Positions 20,454-29,332 of a stretch of 64,000 nucleotides of DNA are shown here, one piece after another. Location of the stretch: contig NZ_PIOD01000008.1 of assembly GCF_003369565.1 (NCBI RefSeq), forward strand, positions 1 to 64,000. Reading direction: 5' to 3'. Every line of letters starts with the position of its first letter. Positions within the stretch are counted from its first letter, which is position 1. The translations under genes were made by a program, and so were the position numbers. Under the pieces are notes generated by a model. It saw nothing but the letters and a program-made list of their open reading frames with translations, ran no database searches and was not told the origin of the DNA. The DNA comes from Oceanobacillus chungangensis. GTDB lineage: Bacteria > Bacillota > Bacilli > Bacillales > Amphibacillaceae.

Positions 20454-21422
20454 ATGAGTGAAAAAAAATCCGTAGTTTGTATCGGAGAGTTGTTAATCGA
20501 TTTTTTTTGTAAAGATACAGGAGATAATCTGGTGGATGGAAAGATTTTTGAAAAACAAGCTGGAGGAGCGCCTGCTAATGTATGTGCTACTATTGTGAAA
20601 TTAGGTGGAACTGCGTTGTTCAGCGGAAAGGTTGGAAATGATCCGTTTGGTAGATTCCTTAAAAATACGTTGGAGGAAAAAAATGTTGATACTTCAATGC
20701 TAATACTTGATGATGTTAATCCAACTACTTTTGCTTTTGTTTCTTTAATGCAAAACGGAGAAAGAGATTTTGTATTTAACAGAGGTGCCGATGCATTTTT
20801 AAAGGAAGAAGAGCTAGACAAGGAGAAATTAAAAGAGGCTGCCATTCTCCATTTCGGGTCTGCAACTGCTTTACTGGACGGACCGTTTCAAACTACATAT
20901 CTGAATACAATGAAGTCGGCAAAAAAAAATGAGATTTTTGTTTCGTTTGATCCAAATTACAGATCAGATCTCTGGAAAGGAAAGAAATCGAATTTTATAG
21001 AACTAGCGAAACAAGGAATTGCAATAGCTGACTTTGTAAAAGTCAGTCATGAGGAATTGGAGATTATTACGAGTGCAGCTGATTTGGATAGCGGAATCGA
21101 ACATCTACATCAAATGGGAGCGTCCTTGATTGCAGTTACATTAGGAAAAGAAGGAACTATGATTTCCACTATGATTTCCAATAACTATAAACAAGAAATA
21201 ATTCCAAGTATAAAAGTAGATTCCATAGATACAACTGGTGCAGGGGATGCGTTTGTTGGTGCAATGCTGTATCAACTAGCAAAAGAGGAAGCTATCAAAA
21301 AAGTTTTGGTAGACTTTAATAAGATTAAGAAGATAACTTATATAAGCAATAAGGTTGGAGCGATTGTTTGTACTAGAGTTGGGGCGATCTCTGCCATTCC
21401 TACTTTAGATGAAGTAATATAA
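20454..21422 (+). CDS. Fructokinase, PfkB family
   Basis: Cytoplasmic sugar kinase, 322 aa, that would phosphorylate the fructose released by GH32. It has the N-terminal [11 protein letters not shown], the first PfkB signature region [17 protein letters not shown] (about 43-59) and the catalytic [12 protein letters not shown] (about 263-274, catalytic Asp in GAGD). The longest frame starts at an ATG that overlaps the ribosome binding site; ATG 20454 with GAGGAG upstream is preferred. A fragment of a close relative is found at 47.1-47.4 kb. Confidence 0.92.
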   Translation: MSEKKSVVCIGELLIDFFCKDTGDNLVDGKIFEKQAGGAPANVCATIVKLGGTALFSGKVGNDPFGRFLKNTLEEKNVDTSMLILDDVNPTTFAFVSLMQNGERDFVFNRGADAFLKEEELDKEKLKEAAILHFGSATALLDGPFQTTYLNTMKSAKKNEIFVSFDPNYRSDLWKGKKSNFIELAKQGIAIADFVKVSHEELEIITSAADLDSGIEHLHQMGASLIAVTLGKEGTMISTMISNNYKQEIIPSIKVDSIDTTGAGDAFVGAMLYQLAKEEAIKKVLVDFNKIKKITYISNKVGAIVCTRVGAISAIPTLDEVI

Positions 21423-21476
21423 TATATATGACAGATAAAATTAATGCCGTCAGCTGAAATGGAGGCTCGTGAAATA

Positions 21477-22085
21477 ATGTTTGGCACACAATGGTACTTC
21501 CGGCTTGGGAATTTAGGGTTTAATTTAGTATTGTTAAATTTTTTATGGATACTGTTTTCGGCTTCTGGTTTGTTCATATTAGGGATTTTCCCGGCTACTG
21601 CCGCGTTATTTGCGGTTATTAGGCTTATTATTATGGAAACAGACAGTGGTTCGATTATAAAACTGTTTTGGAATAAATTTAAAACGGAGTTCCTCGCATC
21701 CAATGTAATTGGTTATCTGATGCTGTTAATTGGACTTCTTTTATATGTTGATTTTAAAGTATTGCATCATATTAAGCAGAATACACTTTATATGGCTTTG
21801 ATGAGTTTAACGATGGTTATTATACTCGTGTACTTACTCAGTTTATTGTATGTTTTCCCTGTGTTTGTTCACTATGATTTAAAACTTTGGCAGTATCCAA
21901 AATTTGCTTTAATTCCCGCCATTGCCAGACCGTTGCGCACATTAATAATGGCAATTACTTTAACTGGAATCTTATTTGTATATATGAAATTACCGGTATT
22001 AATGTTACTCTTTGGCATAAGCTTAATTAGTTTTATATTGATGAAATTTGCGTATTTATCTTTTTCAAAAAAAGCCGTCGAATGA
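21477..22085 (+). CDS. DUF624 (YesL-like) membrane protein
   Basis: Small polytopic membrane protein, about 202 aa with five to six helices. It opens with the family-like segment GNLGFNLVLLNFLWILFSASGLFILGIFPAT. DUF624 proteins are regular companions of LplABC-type sugar importers; function is unknown. I prefer ATG 21477 (GGAGG 11 bp upstream) over the longer frame from 21444. A second DUF624 gene accompanies the other importer at 39.2 kb. Confidence 0.8.
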   Translation: MFGTQWYFRLGNLGFNLVLLNFLWILFSASGLFILGIFPATAALFAVIRLIIMETDSGSIIKLFWNKFKTEFLASNVIGYLMLLIGLLLYVDFKVLHHIKQNTLYMALMSLTMVIILVYLLSLLYVFPVFVHYDLKLWQYPKFALIPAIARPLRTLIMAITLTGILFVYMKLPVLMLLFGISLISFILMKFAYLSFSKKAVE

Positions 22086-22086
22086 G

Positions 22087-22119
22087 AAAGGTTTACCTCT
22101 ATTTTAGGAGGACCTTTTT
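22087..22119 (+). terminator. Terminator of the ABC-GH32-fructokinase operon
   Basis: AAAGGT-tta-CCTC pairs with GAGG-ACCTTT and is followed by TTTTTG, directly after the DUF624 stop codon. Confidence 0.8.
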
Positions 22120-22228
22120 GTGGGTATTTATTAACACCTTTTTATTTTGGTTTTTTACTTGATTATTTTATTTAATATGCTAATTCTCACTCAATCTAGT
22201 ATATTGCTTTAATCCATATCATTAATGC

Positions 22229-22561
22229 AGGAAATAATTATTGTTGGTCAGAGATAGAAGGGGACGAAGAACAAGAGAACATGGAGACCCTGTTAGTTTA
22301 TTCAGGAAATGAGACTTGTGCACCGTCTGGGATTACATTTTATATTTATTTATAACTGGTTTAAGAGGACAAAGTTTATATGCTTTTAATGAAGAAGCAA
22401 ATTCCTTAGATGTTGTATTTACTTCTAATGAGAGGTTAAGAAACGTATACCCCTTTGACGTTTATTTTTATGTGATAACAACGAATACTTCTCCGAGATC
22501 AGGGAATCTAGAAGAAGGAAATCATGTATTTAGATTAACTCCTGCTCAATACAGATCTTAG
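22229..22561 (+). pseudogene. PQQ-dependent sugar dehydrogenase-like (GSDH) remnant
   Basis: The 3' end of a glucose/sorbosone dehydrogenase-type gene in at least two frames. The first frame gives NNYCWSEIEGDEEQENMETL and then NETCAPSGITF. The second gives FITGLRGQSLYAFNEE and, after degeneration, EEGNHVFRLTP. These match the order of conserved blocks in YliI-like soluble aldose dehydrogenases. The N-terminal two thirds are missing. Followed by a terminator. Confidence 0.7.
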
Positions 22562-22568
22562 ATTAATT

Positions 22569-22602
22569 AACCACCTAGTCAACATCAGATTAGGTGGTTT
22601 TG
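22569..22602 (+). terminator. Terminator after the GSDH remnant
   Basis: Perfect stem AACCACCTA/TAGGTGGTT with a 13-nt loop and a T-rich tail. Confidence 0.85.
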
Positions 22603-22611
22603 TAAAGTGTG

Positions 22612-22842
22612 TTATTCATTACGCGGTAAAATTTTTGCGGTTGCACTTACTGGTCCTTTTCCTAACATAGGTGAAAAGTATATACTGTTACTGTATCTTT
22701 CTGTATTAGCTTCGTCTATTTTTGCTGTTAATGCAGGATCATTATCTATAAGTTGAAAAGTAACATTGTATTCTTCGCCAGCTAATTTTATCTTTCCTGC
22801 TCGATTGTTACTTTTCCATAAGTCGCATAAGCTTACTAACAA
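22612..22842 (-). pseudogene. DUF2255-like C-terminal fragment
   Basis: About 65 residues reading KIKLAGEEYNVTFQLID, IDEANTERYSNSIYF and a C-terminal VSATAKILPR. This is the order expected for the end of a DUF2255-type protein. The N-terminal half is absent. It lies in a 1.4-kb patch of decayed genes between two sugar operons. The family assignment is from memory of the motif pattern and is tentative. Confidence 0.5.
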
Positions 22843-22866
22843 GCGAAAAAGGATGTGTTCTTATCT

Positions 22867-23013
22867 ATGAAATTTAAATCACTACCTAGAAATCCGAATA
22901 AACGCCTTTGGTTAGCAAGAGATATCACTTTCAATGTCCAAAATGAACCAAAGGTTTCTTTCCATGAAGACAGAAAGCAATGGGCAAGCGTATTATTCAT
23001 AACCATGAGTTGA
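22867..23013 (+). pseudogene. Unknown gene fragment
   Basis: A 48-codon frame from ATG 22867 (MKFKSLPRNPNKRLWLARDI...). The sense continues past the stop in another frame (HELIIKAIDKK), which suggests a frameshifted short gene. I do not recognise the family. Confidence 0.3.
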
Positions 23014-23200
23014 TTATTAAAGCAATTGATAAAAAATAAAAGAGTCTAGAAGATCTAGCTTTTTGATTTCACTATGTACAAAATAAAGTAGAAGATCTCT
23101 GGAAAAATGAAGAGAAGAAATAATGAAGGTAATAAGAGTGCATAGTGTGCAGGAATAAGTAATAAGCTATTTCAATGAGAAATAGCTATTACTTATATCT

Positions 23201-23400
23201 TTAGGTTGTTTTCTTAGCAACAATTTTATCATTCTGCATTTCAATAACATGATTGTCAGAGATCAGCATATCCATATCATGTGTCACTATTAAGACTTTG
23301 ATATGTCGTTCATTGGAAAGCTTTTGAATTAGTTTCATCGCTGAGTTTTTGATAAACGAAAATGAGCTCTCGTAGTAGATTTTTAAAATTCCACAAATTA
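23201..23400 (-). pseudogene. ABC transporter ATPase, C-terminal fragment
   Basis: The minus strand encodes SAMKLIQKLSNERHIKVLIVTHDMDMLISDNHVIEMQNDKIV. This is the end of an ABC ATPase with its H-loop histidine (THD), as in LolD/MacB-type proteins. The Walker A and signature motifs are absent. The 5' part of the open frame does not look like the family. Confidence 0.6.
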
Positions 23401-23497
23401 AGTAACTGAATATCTTATTTAATGTGTTATATATTGACCTTTGGAACATCTGCTTATGGCTTTCTAACAAAAAATGAAGATTGCTAGAGAGTAAGTT

Positions 23498-24478
23498 TTA
23501 GCTGGTCTGTCCTTGAATAAACTTTACAGATAATTGATAAAGGTTATCTAACTCCACTTCAGCATTATTTATCCGTTTCATTAGTAAATCAATTAGAAGA
23601 TCGACAAACTGATCCATTGGCTGTAATACTGTCGACAGCTGCGGGAAATAGTTTTGAACAAACTCAGTCCCGTCGTAACCGATAACTTTTAACTGTTCCG
23701 GGATTTCAAGTCCTAACTCTTGCGCTTTATTGATAACCAAAATCGCAGTTAAGTCATCCGTGCAAAAAACACTGTCTATTTCCTCTTTGGACAAAATCTG
23801 ACGAATCTCGGTGGCTTTTAAAAACGGAGAGTACTCCGGGGGAAAGTGATAAACCATTGGTTCCAAATGATGTTCCTTTAACACGGACAGATAACCATTC
23901 AGACGCCGGTTAGTTGGTGAGGCAGATTCATTCGTTCCTGTGAATATGGCAATCTTTCTGCCTCCTCTTTGATATAGCTGCTCAGTTGCCAAGCGTCCGC
24001 CTTGATAGCTGTCACTAGAGACAATTGGGATTCCTTCTGCCAGATAACGGTCAAATGAAATAATAGGTAATCCCACATTTCCGTATTCCGGGATATCCAG
24101 ATTATGCGCGCCTGCAATAATACCATCTACTTTATTTGCAGCCAGCATCTTCAGGTAGTCCCGTTCTTTTTCCTTGTTATTGGCACTGTCACAGAGAATA
24201 GTTTTATAACCTTTTTCGAATAGACTTGATTCAATTTTGGCTGCTAGTTCTCCAAAAAAGGGATGAGACACGGTAGGGAAAATCAGACCAATCAATTGTG
24301 TATTTTTTCCCTGCAGCGAACGGGCCATCGAATTAGGCTGATAATTTAATTCTTCCATAGCTTTATGCACCTTATCAATGGTTTTTTGACTAAGGTAACC
24401 ATAATTATTAATTACTCGTGAAACGGTTGTTGCAGAAACGCCTGCCTTTTTCGCTACATCTGTCAATTTAATCCCCAT
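23498..24478 (-). CDS. scrR: ScrR-like LacI-family sucrose operon repressor
   Basis: 326-aa repressor with HTH KLTDVAKKAGVSATTVSRVINN at the N-terminus (about 4-25), hinge ELNYQPNSMARSL and effector domain with DGIIAGAHN and VIGYDGTEFV. ATG 24478 has AAAGGGAGAG upstream. It is 24 bp downstream of the sucrose-6-phosphate hydrolase gene and probably co-transcribed with it. The likely targets are the two operators between scrB and the PTS gene. It is a paralogue of the regulator at 14.2 kb, with a one-residue difference (SATT against SRTT) at the recognition helix start. Confidence 0.88.
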   Translation of the reverse strand: MGIKLTDVAKKAGVSATTVSRVINNYGYLSQKTIDKVHKAMEELNYQPNSMARSLQGKNTQLIGLIFPTVSHPFFGELAAKIESSLFEKGYKTILCDSANNKEKERDYLKMLAANKVDGIIAGAHNLDIPEYGNVGLPIISFDRYLAEGIPIVSSDSYQGGRLATEQLYQRGGRKIAIFTGTNESASPTNRRLNGYLSVLKEHHLEPMVYHFPPEYSPFLKATEIRQILSKEEIDSVFCTDDLTAILVINKAQELGLEIPEQLKVIGYDGTEFVQNYFPQLSTVLQPMDQFVDLLIDLLMKRINNAEVELDNLYQLSVKFIQGQTS

Positions 24479-24502
24479 TATGTTCTCTCCCTTTACTCAT
24501 AA

Positions 24503-25999
24503 CTAGTTCATATCACGCAGGGTCCAGAAATCTCCTGTATAGTTCCCTTCAAATCCATGAAGAAAGATATGCGTCTGCTGAGGGTCTTTGATAAAGACGC
24601 AGCTAGTCATGACGCAATAGCCATCGTTAACAAAAACTTCGCAGACAGAACGGTCTACAAAAATGTGCAATGTTAGCTTATCCTGTCTTTTTAGTGTAGC
24701 AGTTCTTATGGAACCATATGATTCTCCAAAAGGGATACCTGCCTTACTGCGATCCATGCTTATTGTATCATGTTTTGCATCGAAAGAAAGCTTCAGTCCT
24801 TCTGTATTCTGCTTATCTGCAAATAAATATAATGAACCTGATGCACTAGCATCTAATTCAAGCTTTAATTCGTAAACATTTTTATCGGGAGAGCCTAATA
24901 ACAGATACTCATCTTGTACAGACCCTTGCAATACCTCATGATTTTGACGTAATACCTGCATTTCTGCAACTGGTTTTTGATACAGGTGCTGATCCTTGAT
25001 AGACAATTCTTTAACTATACTGAGGCAGTGAGCCCAGCCTTCTTCAAAGCTAGGATAATCTAATTCAGGCAACCCAATCCAGCCGATACTCAGTACACGG
25101 TCATCTGGCGCATTAAAAGCCTGTGTCGCATAGACATCAAAACCTTCATCCAAATTTACTAAATCCGAAGTGTTTTCAATAGAAACCGTTTCTTTATTAA
25201 ATGCTGATCCTATGACATACATATTTGGATATATATTCTGATACGGTGTTATATTCTGGTCTAGTCCCTGTGGACAGAACAATAGTACTGGCTGATTATC
25301 AACAAAGACTAGATTAGGGCATTCAACCATAAACCCCATTTCTTCAGTCGTATAATCCAGTTCGCCAAGCAATTCCCAATCTGTTAACTGCTTACTTTGA
25401 TAAACTAAGACAGCACCTTTTCCTCTTTTTGTTTGTGCTCCAATCGCCATCAGATATTGGTCTTGATAACGAAACACCTGTGGATCACGAAATTCATCTG
25501 TATATCCTGTTGGCGGATTCTCTATTAATGGTTCAGTTATCTTTTCTACTAGCATTTCGGAGTCCATCCAAGCTCCCAGTTGATAGGAGTGGCGCTCCCA
25601 TCTCTCATCTCGTACATTACCCGTGTACATAAGAAAAAGTTTGTCTCCCACTGTGATAGCAGAGCCTGAATATACACCATGACTATCATAGGGAGAATCA
25701 GGTAATAAAGCGTAATCACGTTTTTCCCAGTCAACTAAGTTATCAGATACCATATGATACCAGGATTTCACGCCATGCACAGGTCCAAATGGATAAGCCT
25801 GATAAAAGAGATGCCACTTCCCATCATAGAACGAGAAACCATTTGGATCATTTAATAAACCTGTCTTCGGTTGAATATGAAATGCTTGCTTCCAGTCTGA
25901 TTTCTGTATCGCTGATTCAAGCATATCTTGATAGGCTGCCGGCCATTGATGATAAGGTTTATAACGCAAAGGCGTTGTCCATTCTGTTATTAATTTCAT
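24503..25999 (-). CDS. scrB: Sucrose-6-phosphate hydrolase, GH32
   Basis: Cytoplasmic enzyme, 498 aa, that splits sucrose-6-phosphate from the PTS into glucose-6-phosphate and fructose. The nucleophile is D51 in LLNDPNG; FRDPQVF and VECPNLVF follow in order. A C-terminal beta-sandwich ends CEVFVNDGYCVMTSCVF. The length and the divergent PTS gene support the ScrB/SacA assignment. The promoter on the minus strand (TTGACA, 17 bp, TATGTT, 26067-26039) overlaps an operator. Confidence 0.92.
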   Translation of the reverse strand: MKLITEWTTPLRYKPYHQWPAAYQDMLESAIQKSDWKQAFHIQPKTGLLNDPNGFSFYDGKWHLFYQAYPFGPVHGVKSWYHMVSDNLVDWEKRDYALLPDSPYDSHGVYSGSAITVGDKLFLMYTGNVRDERWERHSYQLGAWMDSEMLVEKITEPLIENPPTGYTDEFRDPQVFRYQDQYLMAIGAQTKRGKGAVLVYQSKQLTDWELLGELDYTTEEMGFMVECPNLVFVDNQPVLLFCPQGLDQNITPYQNIYPNMYVIGSAFNKETVSIENTSDLVNLDEGFDVYATQAFNAPDDRVLSIGWIGLPELDYPSFEEGWAHCLSIVKELSIKDQHLYQKPVAEMQVLRQNHEVLQGSVQDEYLLLGSPDKNVYELKLELDASASGSLYLFADKQNTEGLKLSFDAKHDTISMDRSKAGIPFGESYGSIRTATLKRQDKLTLHIFVDRSVCEVFVNDGYCVMTSCVFIKDPQQTHIFLHGFEGNYTGDFWTLRDMN

Positions 26000-26038
26000 G
26001 TTTTTTCAACTCCTATATATTCATTAAACCTACTATAA

Positions 26039-26077
26039 AACATATGCAATAAGGGTTAATATGTCAAACGTTTAACA
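26039..26077 (-). promoter_or_regulatory. scrB promoter with ScrR operator
   Basis: On the minus strand TTGACA (26067-26062), 17 bp, TATGTT (26044-26039). The operator TGTCAAACGTTTAACA (26062-26077) covers the -35 box. Its centre is ACGT. Confidence 0.75.
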
Positions 26078-26125
26078 TAATAATAAAGCTTATATAATGT
26101 AATTGTTTAATATTTATATATTTTA

Positions 26126-26164
26126 TGACAAACGATTGACATATATTATTTTTATTTGTATGAT
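26126..26164 (+). promoter_or_regulatory. Sucrose PTS promoter with ScrR operator
   Basis: TTGACA (26136-26141), 17 bp, TATGAT (26159-26164). The operator TGACAAACGATTGACA (26126-26141) covers the -35 box. Just downstream a TGTAA-N8-TTACA palindrome (26164-26181) is cre-like but has the wrong spacing for a confident call. Confidence 0.8.
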
Positions 26165-26196
26165 GTAAAAAAGCGGTTACAAGGGAGGGATTAATC

Positions 26197-28137
26197 ATGA
26201 ATCACAAGCAGGTTGCAGAAGATATACTGAAAATGCTTGGCGAAGATAACATTCAAGCTGCTGCTCATTGTGCAACTCGTTTGCGTTTAGTATTAAAAGA
26301 TGACAAAAATATTGACCAGCAAGGATTAGATAATCATCCGGATATCAAAGGAACATTTAAATCAGATGGCCAATTTCAGATTATTATCGGACCTGGTGAA
26401 GTAAATAAAGTTTATAAAGAATTAAGAGATGCAACAGGAGTACAAGAGGTATCTAAAGACAATTTGAAAGCATTATCAGAAGGAAAGAAAAAACCAAATC
26501 CGATTATGTCCTTTATTAAATTGCTGTCTGATATTTTCGTTCCGATTATCCCGGCGTTAGTAGCCGGCGGTTTATTGATGGCTTTAAATAATGTTTTAAC
26601 ATCTCCGGATTTATTCGGTCCTCAATCTGTTGTGGAAATGTTTCCTGCTATTGAAGATGTAGCTAGTATTATTAATCTATTAGCTTCTGCACCATTTGCC
26701 TTTTTACCTATTTTGATTGGTTACTCCGCTACGAAACGATTTGGCGGTAACCCGTATTTAGGTGCTGCAATGGCGATGGCCATGGTTATGCCTGAGTTAG
26801 TCAATGGCTATGCTGTAGCAAATGCGATTGAAGATGGTACAATGAGCTACTGGAATATCTTTGGTCTGGATGTGGCTCAAGCTGGTTATCAAGGATCTGT
26901 ATTGCCTGTACTGGCAGTATCATGGATTTTGGCTAATATCGAGAAATTCTTCCATAAACGAATGGCAAATGCTTTTGATTTCACCTTCACACCTATGTTT
27001 GCGGTGATTATCACAGGGTTTTTAACGTTTATTTTCGTAGGGCCAGTTATGCGATATTTATCTGATGGATTAACGGAAGGGCTCGTGTGGTTATATGAGA
27101 CAACAGGAGGATTTGGCTTAGGGCTATTGGGTACGTTCTACTCAGCAATTGTTATTACCGGGTTACATCAAAGCTTCCCGGCAATCGAAACAATGCTTCT
27201 TGCCGATATAGCTACAACTGGCGGTTCCTTTATCTTTCCAGTAGCTGCGATGGCAAACGTAGCACAAGGAGCTGCCTGTATGGCGATATTCTTTGTTACA
27301 AAGAATAAAAAGCAAAAAGGACTTGCATCTTCTGCCAGTGTATCTGCCATGCTAGGAATTACAGAACCGGCAATTTTCGGTGTGAACTTAAAACTAAAAT
27401 TCCCATTTATCTTTGGAATGATTGGAGCGGGAATTGCTTCAGCATTTATTGGTTTTTTCAATGTATTGGCAGTAGCAATGGGACCAGCAAGTGTTATTGG
27501 TTTCATTTCAATTGGACCTAGGTCTATTCCGATGTTTATGGTTGGTATCTTAATAAGTATGGCAGTTGCTTTTGCGTTAACCTTTATTTATGGCAAGCGA
27601 AAGTTAGCTATACCAGAAAATGATAAGAGTTCGGAAGAATCAGCAAGTGAAACAAGCCCAGCAGTATCATCTGTCAAAGCAGATGAAGTGACAATCAGCT
27701 CTCCACTTACCGGAAGACTCATTCCGTTACAAGACGTCAATGACCAAGTGTTTTCTTCTGAGATGATGGGAAAAGGGATAGCTATTTATCCTGAAAACCA
27801 TAAAATTATAGCTCCGGCAGATGGGACGATTACCGTCACTTATGATTCAAAGCATGCTTTTGGAATTCATACGGATCAAGGAGTAGAAATCTTGATTCAT
27901 ATTGGTATTGATACAGTAAATCTGAATGGAGAAGGCTTCGTTTCAAAAGTAAGTCAAGAACAGCAAGTGAAAAAAGGTGATATTTTAGGTGCTTTTAACG
28001 TCGATGAGATTAAAAAGGCCGGTTATGACCCTACTGTAATGGTCATCATAACCAATACAGGCGACTATGCTGAGGTATCTGTGGTAGATCTGAAAGAAAT
28101 TGCTGAGGGAAACGATTTGTTACAATTGAGAAAATAA
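26197..28137 (+). CDS. scrA: Sucrose-type PTS enzyme IIBCA
   Basis: Membrane permease that imports and phosphorylates a sugar, 646 aa. The IIB domain (about 1-85) has the phosphorylated cysteine in AAHCATRLR (C25). The IIC domain (about 105-470) contains [11 protein letters not shown] and [17 protein letters not shown]. The IIA domain (about 495-640) has the active histidine in [17 protein letters not shown]. All three domains are complete. ATG follows AAGGGAGGG. Divergent scrB and flanking ScrR operators make sucrose the likely substrate; trehalose or maltose type permeases look similar. Confidence 0.9.
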   Translation: MNHKQVAEDILKMLGEDNIQAAAHCATRLRLVLKDDKNIDQQGLDNHPDIKGTFKSDGQFQIIIGPGEVNKVYKELRDATGVQEVSKDNLKALSEGKKKPNPIMSFIKLLSDIFVPIIPALVAGGLLMALNNVLTSPDLFGPQSVVEMFPAIEDVASIINLLASAPFAFLPILIGYSATKRFGGNPYLGAAMAMAMVMPELVNGYAVANAIEDGTMSYWNIFGLDVAQAGYQGSVLPVLAVSWILANIEKFFHKRMANAFDFTFTPMFAVIITGFLTFIFVGPVMRYLSDGLTEGLVWLYETTGGFGLGLLGTFYSAIVITGLHQSFPAIETMLLADIATTGGSFIFPVAAMANVAQGAACMAIFFVTKNKKQKGLASSASVSAMLGITEPAIFGVNLKLKFPFIFGMIGAGIASAFIGFFNVLAVAMGPASVIGFISIGPRSIPMFMVGILISMAVAFALTFIYGKRKLAIPENDKSSEESASETSPAVSSVKADEVTISSPLTGRLIPLQDVNDQVFSSEMMGKGIAIYPENHKIIAPADGTITVTYDSKHAFGIHTDQGVEILIHIGIDTVNLNGEGFVSKVSQEQQVKKGDILGAFNVDEIKKAGYDPTVMVIITNTGDYAEVSVVDLKEIAEGNDLLQLRK

Positions 28138-28250
28138 ATATTGACTGTTCTGATTTTCATTTGTGGTTTAGTAATATAGTTAGAGAATTAACTATTTAAA
28201 GTTTGAATAGCCCCCTTGAAATGTAAGGTGAGGAATAGTAAAGATAATGA

Positions 28251-28285
28251 AAGAAGCAGGAACTTATTTGTCATCCTGCTTCTTT
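28251..28285. terminator. Terminator between PTS gene and the convergent AraC gene
   Basis: Stem AAGAAGCAGGA/TCCTGCTTCTT with a 12-nt loop followed by TT. The symmetric A and T flanks allow use from both sides. Confidence 0.85.
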
Positions 28286-28337
28286 TATTTGGTTTTCAGG
28301 ATTTAATACAGTATATGCGGTTTTTTAGCGTTATTCC

Positions 28338-29216
28338 TTATTCTGGTGCATCTATTAAGTTGAATTTTTTTCTATATTGGTTGGGAGAATAACGTTTATA
28401 TTCTTTAAATTTGCGAATAAAATAGCTGAAATTGTCAAAACCAACCATAAACGAGATATCTAACACTTTAAGGTTACTGTATTTTAATAACTCTACTGCT
28501 TTTTCACAGCGATATTCATTAATATAGGTAATCGGTGTTTTTCCAATTTCTTCATGGAAATATTTAGAAAAATAATTTTTGTTCATCTTTAAAAGTGAAG
28601 CCAGATCTTTTAGTGATATTTTACTATTGTAATTATGCTGTATATAGATAATTACCTTTTTGATATTTTCTTGTTTCTCTTTAACGTTTGTTGATAATTC
28701 CAAAAAAAGCTGCTTCTCAAAAAGAACTAATATAATTTCTAGCAACAATATCTTAATTCTCAATGCAGATAATCCATACTCTAACGGGTTTCTCTTAATA
28801 ATGTTTTTTAACTTATCAGCTATAGATTTGGTCAAACTTACGTCAATCTCAGAAGTGGATGGAAAACGCAAGAGTCCTTTACTAATAGGATAAATAATAG
28901 AATTTTGACTTATATCAGGATAGTCAAAGTTTAATATCTCAGGATGAAATACGATAGCATGGTGAATCGAAGGACCTCTTGAGGTTATTTTATGTAAATC
29001 CCCTGAATTAATAAAAATAAACTGCCCTTTAGTAATAGGGATGATTTTCGAATTAATACTGACCTCAATGATACCATCCTCAACAAAAATAAATTCTAAT
29101 TCCTCGTGCCAATGGAAGTCTACAAAATATCTTCTTTCATTATACTTACTGTATATATGTAACGGAAATGATGGAGTGCCATGAGTGGACTTTTCTTTTA
29201 ATCGGCTTTTATTCAT
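28338..29216 (-). CDS. AraC-family regulator
   Basis: 292-aa activator with an N-terminal cupin-like sensor domain (FHWHEELEFIFVEDG, with the sugar-pocket histidines) and a C-terminal double HTH (SLKDLASLLKMNKNYFSKYFHEEIG, then DISFMVGFDNFSYFIRKFKEYKRYSPNQYRK). The longest frame begins at a TTG with no ribosome binding site; ATG 29216 with AGGAGAT 9 bp upstream is chosen. It is divergent from the GH13 gene and probably controls it. The effector is unknown. Confidence 0.88.
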   Translation of the reverse strand: MNKSRLKEKSTHGTPSFPLHIYSKYNERRYFVDFHWHEELEFIFVEDGIIEVSINSKIIPITKGQFIFINSGDLHKITSRGPSIHHAIVFHPEILNFDYPDISQNSIIYPISKGLLRFPSTSEIDVSLTKSIADKLKNIIKRNPLEYGLSALRIKILLLEIILVLFEKQLFLELSTNVKEKQENIKKVIIYIQHNYNSKISLKDLASLLKMNKNYFSKYFHEEIGKTPITYINEYRCEKAVELLKYSNLKVLDISFMVGFDNFSYFIRKFKEYKRYSPNQYRKKFNLIDAPE

Positions 29217-29332
29217 AAATTTATTATCTCCTAAAGTGAAAATAGTGTTATTTAATTCATAAAAGTGCAAGATGTAATAACATAATTAAATTATAATAGA
29301 TTTGAAATTATAATACAAAATGGAGGATGAAA

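Noticed and set aside
26164-26181. Second cre site at the sucrose PTS promoter
   Set aside because: The TGTAA-N8-TTACA palindrome has the wrong spacing for the 14-bp cre consensus, and the left half does not match when the CG is aligned.
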